Shown here piece by piece: positions 59,637 through 64,000 of a stretch of 64,000 nucleotides of DNA. The DNA is from VFMC01 sp050248155 (GTDB lineage: Bacteria; Actinomycetota; Acidimicrobiia; Acidimicrobiales; Ilumatobacteraceae): NCBI GenBank assembly GCA_050248155.1, contig JBFWSW010000013.1:25884-89883 (forward strand), given 5' to 3'. The translations under genes and the position numbers were made by a program. The notes under the pieces are model-generated. The model ran no database searches. It was not told the origin of the DNA and was given only the letters and a program-made list of their open reading frames with translations. Numbering within the stretch: the stretch's first letter is position 1; each line of letters opens with the position of its first letter.

Positions 59637-60413
59637 TCACTTGGGTTGCATGCGGATGCCGCCGTCGACGCGGATCGTCTCGGCGTTCATGTAGCTGTTC
59701 GTGACGCACTCGACGACCATCGACGCGAGCTCGTCCTGGGTGCCGAGGCGCTGGGGGAACAGCACGCCCTTCCTCAGGTTCTCCTTGAACGCCTCGCTCT
59801 GATCGCCCTGGCCGTAGATCGGCGTGTCGATCAGGCCCGGTGCGACGGTGTTGACACGCACGCCGATCGCGGCCAGGTCGCGGGCGACCGGCAAGGTCAT
59901 GCCGACCACGCCGCCCTTCGACGACGAGTACGCGGCCTGGCCGATCTGGCCGTCGAAGGCGGCGACCGACGCGATGTTCACGATCGCGCCGCGCTCACCG
60001 AACTCCATGGGCTCGGTCGTGCTCATCGCGGTGGCGGCGATGCGAATGCAGTCGAACGTCCCGATCAGGTTGATCGCGATGACCTTCTTGTAGGCGTCGA
60101 GGTTGGCGGCCGAGTCGTACGAGCCGTCCTTGCCGACGGTGCGCTGCGCCCATCCGATGCCGGCCGAGTTCACCAGCACGCGAACCGGGCCCATGCTCTT
60201 GGCCATCTCGACCGCGTTCACGATGTCCTCGGTCTTGGTGACGTCGACCTTGCAGAACGCGCCGCCGATCTCGTCGGCCAGGGCCTTGCCCTTGTCCTCC
60301 TGCAGATCGGCGATGACGACCTTCGCGCCCTTGGCTGCGAGTTGCCGAGCCGCGGCTGCCCCGATGCCCGAGGCCCCACCCGTGACGATTGCGCTTGCAC
60401 CTGTGATGTCCAT
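59637..60413 (-). CDS. SDR-family 3-hydroxyacyl-CoA dehydrogenase (type-2/HSD17B10-like)
   Basis: A 258-residue SDR. TGGASGIG at 11-18, VNSAGIG at 81-87, Ser149, Tyr162 and Lys166. The internal insertion after NSAG (residues about 88-105), RGAIVNIASVAAFDGQIGQAAYSSSKGGVVGMTLP and the C-terminal end NAETIRVDGGIRM are typical of type II 3-hydroxyacyl-CoA dehydrogenases. It oxidises short or branched 3-hydroxyacyl-CoA. TATCGT on the minus strand (60421-60426) is 7 nt from the ATG. Confidence 0.9.
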   Translation of the reverse strand: MDITGASAIVTGGASGIGAAAARQLAAKGAKVVIADLQEDKGKALADEIGGAFCKVDVTKTEDIVNAVEMAKSMGPVRVLVNSAGIGWAQRTVGKDGSYDSAANLDAYKKVIAINLIGTFDCIRIAATAMSTTEPMEFGERGAIVNIASVAAFDGQIGQAAYSSSKGGVVGMTLPVARDLAAIGVRVNTVAPGLIDTPIYGQGDQSEAFKENLRKGVLFPQRLGTQDELASMVVECVTNSYMNAETIRVDGGIRMQPK

Positions 60414-60481
60414 GCGGCCGACGATAAGCGAGGACCCCTCCGGACCACCAAGCCGGGGTGCGGCCGGCGGTCCGACTCGGA

Positions 60482-60958
60482 TCAGAACAGCGAGGACTGG
60501 GAAGGGGGCGACACGGCCGGGGCGATCGGGGCGGGGTCGAAGGGGCCGAGGGCGGCGGCGACGGCCAGGCGATCGACGAGATCGTTCATCGGGTCACCCG
60601 AATGACCCTTCACCCACCGGAACTCCGGCCGGCGCTCCTGGTACAGCTCGACGAGCGGCTTCCACAGGTCGGTGTTCGCCACGGCCTGTTTCTTCGCGTT
60701 GCGCCACCCGTTCGCCTGCCAGCGCACCCACCATCGGTCGCGGAAGCAGTTCACGACGTAGGTCGAGTCCGACACGATGACGAGCTCACCACGGTTCGCG
60801 CGCAACGCCTCGAGCACGGCACGCACCTCCATGCGCTGGTTGGTGGTCCGCGCCTCTCCCCCGGCACCGTGCACCGCGCCGTCTGGCGCCACCGCCCATG
60901 CCCATCCACCAGGGCCTGGGTTCCCTGAGCACGCCCCATCGGTGTAGACGATCGTCAC
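60482..60958 (-). CDS. rnhA: Ribonuclease HI
   Basis: A 158-residue RNase HI. The catalytic carboxylates Asp7 (YTDGA), Glu44 (NQRMEV), Asp64 (VSDSTY) and Asp129 (NDLVD), plus the flexible-loop His119 (VKGHSGDP), are all present. A basic handle region (RWWVRWQANGWRNAKKQ) is retained. It degrades the RNA of RNA:DNA hybrids. GTG start, 8 nt from TACAGT on the minus strand (60967-60972). Divergent from aceE. Confidence 0.93.
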   Translation of the reverse strand: MTIVYTDGACSGNPGPGGWAWAVAPDGAVHGAGGEARTTNQRMEVRAVLEALRANRGELVIVSDSTYVVNCFRDRWWVRWQANGWRNAKKQAVANTDLWKPLVELYQERRPEFRWVKGHSGDPMNDLVDRLAVAAALGPFDPAPIAPAVSPPSQSSLF

Positions 60959-61019
60959 GAGCGTCCACTGTAGGGAGGCTCCGGTGTGACTCGAGGGGAA
61001 TCGTGCGAGACTGGAGCAC

Positions 61020-63746
61020 ATGATCTTCGATGGGTACGTCAACCAGCTGCCCGATTCCGACCCTGGCGAGACGTCCGAATGGCTGGACAGCCTCGATGCG
61101 GTCATCGACACCCACGGCAAGCCGCGTGCCAGGTTCCTCCTGTCGAAGCTGCTCGAGCGCGCCCGCGAGAGCCAGGTCAGCTTCCCCGCCACGGTCAGCA
61201 CCCCCTACGTCAACACCATCCCGCGCGAGTCCGAGCCGTGGTTCCCCGGCGACGAGTTCATCGAGCGCCGCATCCGCGCGTTCATCCGCTGGAACGCCGC
61301 CGCGATGGTGGTCCGCGCCAACAAGCACGCCGACGGCATCGGGGGCCACCTCTCCACGTTCGCCAGCTCGGCGAGCCTGTACGAGATCGGCTTCAACCAC
61401 TTCTTCCACGGCAAGGACAACGGCACCGCCGGCGACCACGTCTACATCCAGGGCCACGCCGCCCCCGGCATCTACGCCCGGGCGTTCATGGAGGGCCGGC
61501 TGACCGAGGACGACCTCGACCACTTCCGGCGCGAGATCGGCCGAGGCAACCGCGGCCTGTCGAGCTACCCGCACCCGCGGCTGATGCCCGACTTCTGGGA
61601 GTTCCCGACGGTGTCGATGGGCCTCGGTCCCCTCACCGCGCTCTACCACGCCCGCTTCAACCGCTACCTGCAGAACCGGCAGCTCGACGACACCAGCCAG
61701 AGCCGGGTGTGGGCGTTCCTCGGCGACGGCGAGTGCGACGAGCCCGAGACGCTCGGCGCGCTCTCGCTCGCCAGCCGCGAGCGGCTCGACAACCTCGTCT
61801 TCGTCGTCAACTGCAACCTGCAGCGACTCGACGGTCCGGTGCGCGGCAACGGCAAGGTCATCCAGGAGCTCGAGGCGGTGTTCCGCGGCAACGGCTGGAA
61901 CGTCATCAAGGTCATCCTCGGCTCGAAGTGGGACGAGCTGCTCGCCAAGGACAAGGACGGCGTGCTGCTGAACAAGCTCAACACCACCGTCGACGGCGAG
62001 TTCCAGCGCTACAGCATCGAGAACGGCGAGTACATCCGCGACAACTTCTTCGGTCCCGACCCGCGGCTGCGCGCGCTCGTGTCGCACCTCAGCGACGACG
62101 ACCTCGTCAACCTGCCCCGCGGCGGTCACGACTACCGCAAGCTGTACGCCGCGTACAAGGCCGCCACCGAGAACCTCGGCACGGGCGCGCCGACGGTCAT
62201 CCTGTGCAAGACGATCAAGGGCTGGACGCTCGGCCCGCAGATCGAGGGCCGCAACGCGACCCATCAGATCAAGAAGATGACCAAGGATCAGATGCTGAAG
62301 CTGCGCGACCGGCTGTACATGCAGGACGAGATCCCCGAGGACGCCTTCGACGGCGACCTGCCGCCGTATTTCCGTCCGGCCGAGGACTCGATCGAGTTCC
62401 AGTACATGATGGAGCGCCGTCGCCAGCTGGGCGGGTCGATCCCCAAGCGCATCGGCTCCGCTCGCCGTCCGATGACGCTACCGACGCCGGATTCCTTCGC
62501 CGAGCTCACCAAGGGTTCCGGCGGACAGGCCGTCAGCACCACGATGGGGTTCACGCGGCTCCTGCGCAACCTCGCCCGCGACGAGAAGTTCGGCAAGCAC
62601 GTGGTACCGATCATCCCCGACGAGGCGCGCACGTTCGGCATGGACTCGCTCTTCCGCGAGCTCAAGATCTACGCCGCGCAGGGCCAGAAGTACCAGCCGG
62701 TCGACCACGACCTCCTGCTGTCGTACACGGAGGCCACCGACGGGCAGATCCTCGAGGAAGGCATCACCGAGGCCGGCAGCACGGCGAGCTTCATCGCCGC
62801 CGGCACGTCATACGCCACCCGCGGCCTGCCGATGGTGCCCTTCTACACCTTCTACTCGATGTTCGGCTTCCAGCGCGTCGGCGACCTCATCTGGCAGGCG
62901 GCCGACACTCGCACCCGCGGGTTCCTGCTCGGCGCCACCGCCGGGCGCACGACGCTCATGGGAGAGGGGCTGCAGCACCAGGACGGCCACTCCCTGCTGC
63001 TCGCGTCGACCGTCCCCGCCGTGCAGGCCTACGACCCCGCGTTCGCCTACGAGGTCGCGGTCATCGTCGAGCAGGGACTGCAGCGCATGTACGGCCCGGG
63101 GGCGGGCGAGCAGCTCGACCGCGACGTCTTCTACTACCTCACGCTGTACAACGAGAACCTCGTCATGCCGCCGTTGCCGGACGATCCCGACATCGTCGAG
63201 GGCATCATGCGCGGCCTCTACCGGTTCCAGGCCGCTCCGGCTGCGGGGAAGCAGGCGACGCTGCTGTTCAGCGGTTCGGCGTTCGGTGCGGCCAGCGCGG
63301 CGGCGACGGCGTTGCACGACCGGTACGACATCGGCGTCGAGCTGTGGTCGGCCACCTCGTACAAGGCGCTGCGCGAGGAGGCGCTCGCCGTCGAGCGCTG
63401 GAACCGCTTGCACCCGACGCACGAGTCCCGCACGCCGCTCGTCGCGCAGGTCCTGGGTGCGAGCCCCGGCCCGATCGTCGCCGTGTCCGACTTCATGAAG
63501 ATGGTGCCCGAGCAAGTGGCTCGCTGGCTTCCCGACCGCAGCTTCACGCCGCTCGGCACCGACGGCATGGGACGATCCGACACCCGTGAGGCGCTCCGTC
63601 GGTTCTTCGAGATCGACGAGGGCCACGTCGTCGTCGCCGTGCTCTCCGCGCTGGCCGCCCGTGGCGAGGTCGACGCCGACCTCGTCAACAAGGCGATGAG
63701 CGAGTACGACATCGACCCCGAATCGGTCGACCCCTACCTCGTTTGA
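61020..63746 (+). CDS. aceE: Pyruvate dehydrogenase E1, homodimeric type
   Basis: A 908-residue AceE, close to the usual 890-930. The thiamine-diphosphate motif begins GDGECDEPE at 235 and ends NCN near 265. The N-terminal SSASLYEIGFNHFFHG, central WTLGPQIEGRNATHQ, and C-terminal transketolase-like halves (MDSLFRELKIYAAQGQKYQPVD, GEGLQHQDGHS) are intact. It decarboxylates pyruvate and acetylates the E2 lipoyl group. The ATG is 7 nt after GAGACT (61007-61012, one mismatch) and also has GGAG. It lies about 10.8 kb from the E2 gene. Confidence 0.95.
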   Translation: MIFDGYVNQLPDSDPGETSEWLDSLDAVIDTHGKPRARFLLSKLLERARESQVSFPATVSTPYVNTIPRESEPWFPGDEFIERRIRAFIRWNAAAMVVRANKHADGIGGHLSTFASSASLYEIGFNHFFHGKDNGTAGDHVYIQGHAAPGIYARAFMEGRLTEDDLDHFRREIGRGNRGLSSYPHPRLMPDFWEFPTVSMGLGPLTALYHARFNRYLQNRQLDDTSQSRVWAFLGDGECDEPETLGALSLASRERLDNLVFVVNCNLQRLDGPVRGNGKVIQELEAVFRGNGWNVIKVILGSKWDELLAKDKDGVLLNKLNTTVDGEFQRYSIENGEYIRDNFFGPDPRLRALVSHLSDDDLVNLPRGGHDYRKLYAAYKAATENLGTGAPTVILCKTIKGWTLGPQIEGRNATHQIKKMTKDQMLKLRDRLYMQDEIPEDAFDGDLPPYFRPAEDSIEFQYMMERRRQLGGSIPKRIGSARRPMTLPTPDSFAELTKGSGGQAVSTTMGFTRLLRNLARDEKFGKHVVPIIPDEARTFGMDSLFRELKIYAAQGQKYQPVDHDLLLSYTEATDGQILEEGITEAGSTASFIAAGTSYATRGLPMVPFYTFYSMFGFQRVGDLIWQAADTRTRGFLLGATAGRTTLMGEGLQHQDGHSLLLASTVPAVQAYDPAFAYEVAVIVEQGLQRMYGPGAGEQLDRDVFYYLTLYNENLVMPPLPDDPDIVEGIMRGLYRFQAAPAAGKQATLLFSGSAFGAASAAATALHDRYDIGVELWSATSYKALREEALAVERWNRLHPTHESRTPLVAQVLGASPGPIVAVSDFMKMVPEQVARWLPDRSFTPLGTDGMGRSDTREALRRFFEIDEGHVVVAVLSALAARGEVDADLVNKAMSEYDIDPESVDPYLV

Positions 63747-63749
63747 CGT

Positions 63750-63797
63750 TTCGACCTCGATCGCTCGCTTCGCTCGGTCGAGTTGATGGAGGTCGAA
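63750..63797. terminator. Hairpin downstream of aceE
   Basis: TTCGACCTC (63750-63758) and GAGGTCGAA (63789-63797) are perfect 9-bp inverted arms enclosing a GC-rich CGCTCG-repeat segment. It starts 3 nt after the aceE stop, so it may terminate that transcript; no T-tract follows. Confidence 0.5.
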
Positions 63798-63804
63798 GGA
63801 CGAC

Positions 63805-64000
63805 TAGTGCCTTGACCGGATTCGTTGGGGGTGTCGCGTCCGCGTTCTGATCGGTCTGATCTGTTTTGATTGGGTGATGGCTGAGCGGGTGAGGGTGCGT
63901 GAGATCTCGTCGGAGGAGGGTCGCCGGTTACTTGGCATCGTGCGGCGATCGTCGGGGTCGGTGGTGACGTGGCGGCGAGCGCAGATGGTGTTGCTCTCGG
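63805..64000 (+). mobile_element. Left end of an IS630-like insertion element (partial)
   Basis: Immediately after the aceE hairpin, a TA dinucleotide (63805-63806), the usual IS630/Tc1 target, is followed by a non-coding end of about 70 bp and a transposase-like frame. The inverted-repeat partner lies beyond the window, so the boundary is an inference. Confidence 0.5.
63877..64000 (+). CDS. IS630-family transposase N-terminus (partial)
   Basis: An open frame from the ATG at 63877 to the right edge (41 codons) beginning MAERVRVREISSEEG and reaching VVTWRRAQMVLLS. The basic helix with RRAQ-x-VLL is the start of the helix-turn-helix region of IS630-type transposases. The DDE catalytic domain would lie outside the window. 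Base composition is lower in GC upstream (GTTTTGATTGGG) than in neighbouring genes, consistent with a mobile origin. Confidence 0.65.
   Translation, partial: MAERVRVREISSEEGRRLLGIVRRSSGSVVTWRRAQMVLLS

Noticed and set aside
1..64000. tRNA and rRNA genes
   Set aside because: No cloverleaf-like or rRNA-like segments were recognised by eye; short tRNAs could still be missed without a dedicated search.

Overview
The window reads as chromosome of a high-GC actinobacterium, most likely an Acidimicrobiia lineage close to Ilumatobacter (inference from gene content, not a database match). The cofactor set is actinobacterial: two F420-type LLM oxidoreductases (11337-12257, 27660-28643), a Ddn-like deazaflavin protein (26916), mycothiol conjugate amidase Mca (17945) and a mycothiol-dependent isomerase-fold protein (10571). 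A WS/DGAT acyltransferase, homodimeric AceE, a Ku plus LigD-polymerase pair and a stand-alone E2/E3/lipoylation block also fit. A 100-N scaffold gap at 53733-53832, flanked by identical 127-bp ends, shows this is a draft assembly.

Layout. 1-9.3 kb: partial DUF4262 gene, an SDR/acyl-CoA dehydrogenase pair, a LapA-like protein, an alpha/beta hydrolase, a RecB-type Fe-S nuclease, PAP2 phosphatase next to WS/DGAT (a storage-lipid pair), a second SDR and a CrtC/AttH-like protein. 9.3-19.6 kb: site-2 protease with CBS domains, isomerase-fold protein, LLM oxidoreductase, S9 peptidase, NudC, thiolase, nuclease lipoprotein, ChbG deacetylase, mini SCP2 coupled to Mca, PEBP lipoprotein. 19.6-31 kb: PAS-GGDEF-EAL protein, AlkB, acyl-CoA dehydrogenase, a CPBP protease / DUF971 / rhomboid cluster, a channel-like protein divergent from Ddn, LLM oxidoreductase coupled to a thioesterase, amidase. 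31-37 kb: MFS transporter under a palindromic operator, then an O-antigen ligase-like protein, ECF sigma factor and a membrane-anchored Asp-box protein with overlapping starts and stops. 37-44 kb: acyl-CoA dehydrogenase, LigD-polymerase, Ku, a membrane protein, and an overlapping chain of small ORFs, a Pro/Thr-rich protein, ApbE, a ferric-reductase-like protein and a lipoprotein. 44-52 kb: M24 peptidase, a GAF-GGDEF-EAL protein that has lost both catalytic signatures, a fused LipB-LipA, E2 and LpdA. 52-64 kb: methyltransferase, a gap-split TM protein, YfcH-like protein, VOC protein, YceI divergent from MarR, ArgJ, a repeat-rich spacer, SDR, RNase HI, AceE, and the left end of an IS630-like element.

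How it works together. LipB-LipA, E2, LpdA and AceE cover most of the pyruvate dehydrogenase system and its lipoylation. Three acyl-CoA dehydrogenases, a thiolase, several SDRs, a thioesterase and SCP2 suggest lipid or steroid turnover, with PAP2 and WS/DGAT on the storage side. The most unusual loci are the LipB-LipA fusion, the ApbE/ferric-reductase-like chain with no visible FMN-binding partner, the sigma/Asp-box signalling unit, and two families of non-coding hairpin repeats.

Expression signal. At 29 genes a TANNNT hexamer ends 6-9 nt before the start codon, which places the transcription start at or beside the initiation codon. This argues for widespread leaderless translation and was used here to choose many starts; clear Shine-Dalgarno sequences are seen mainly at other genes.
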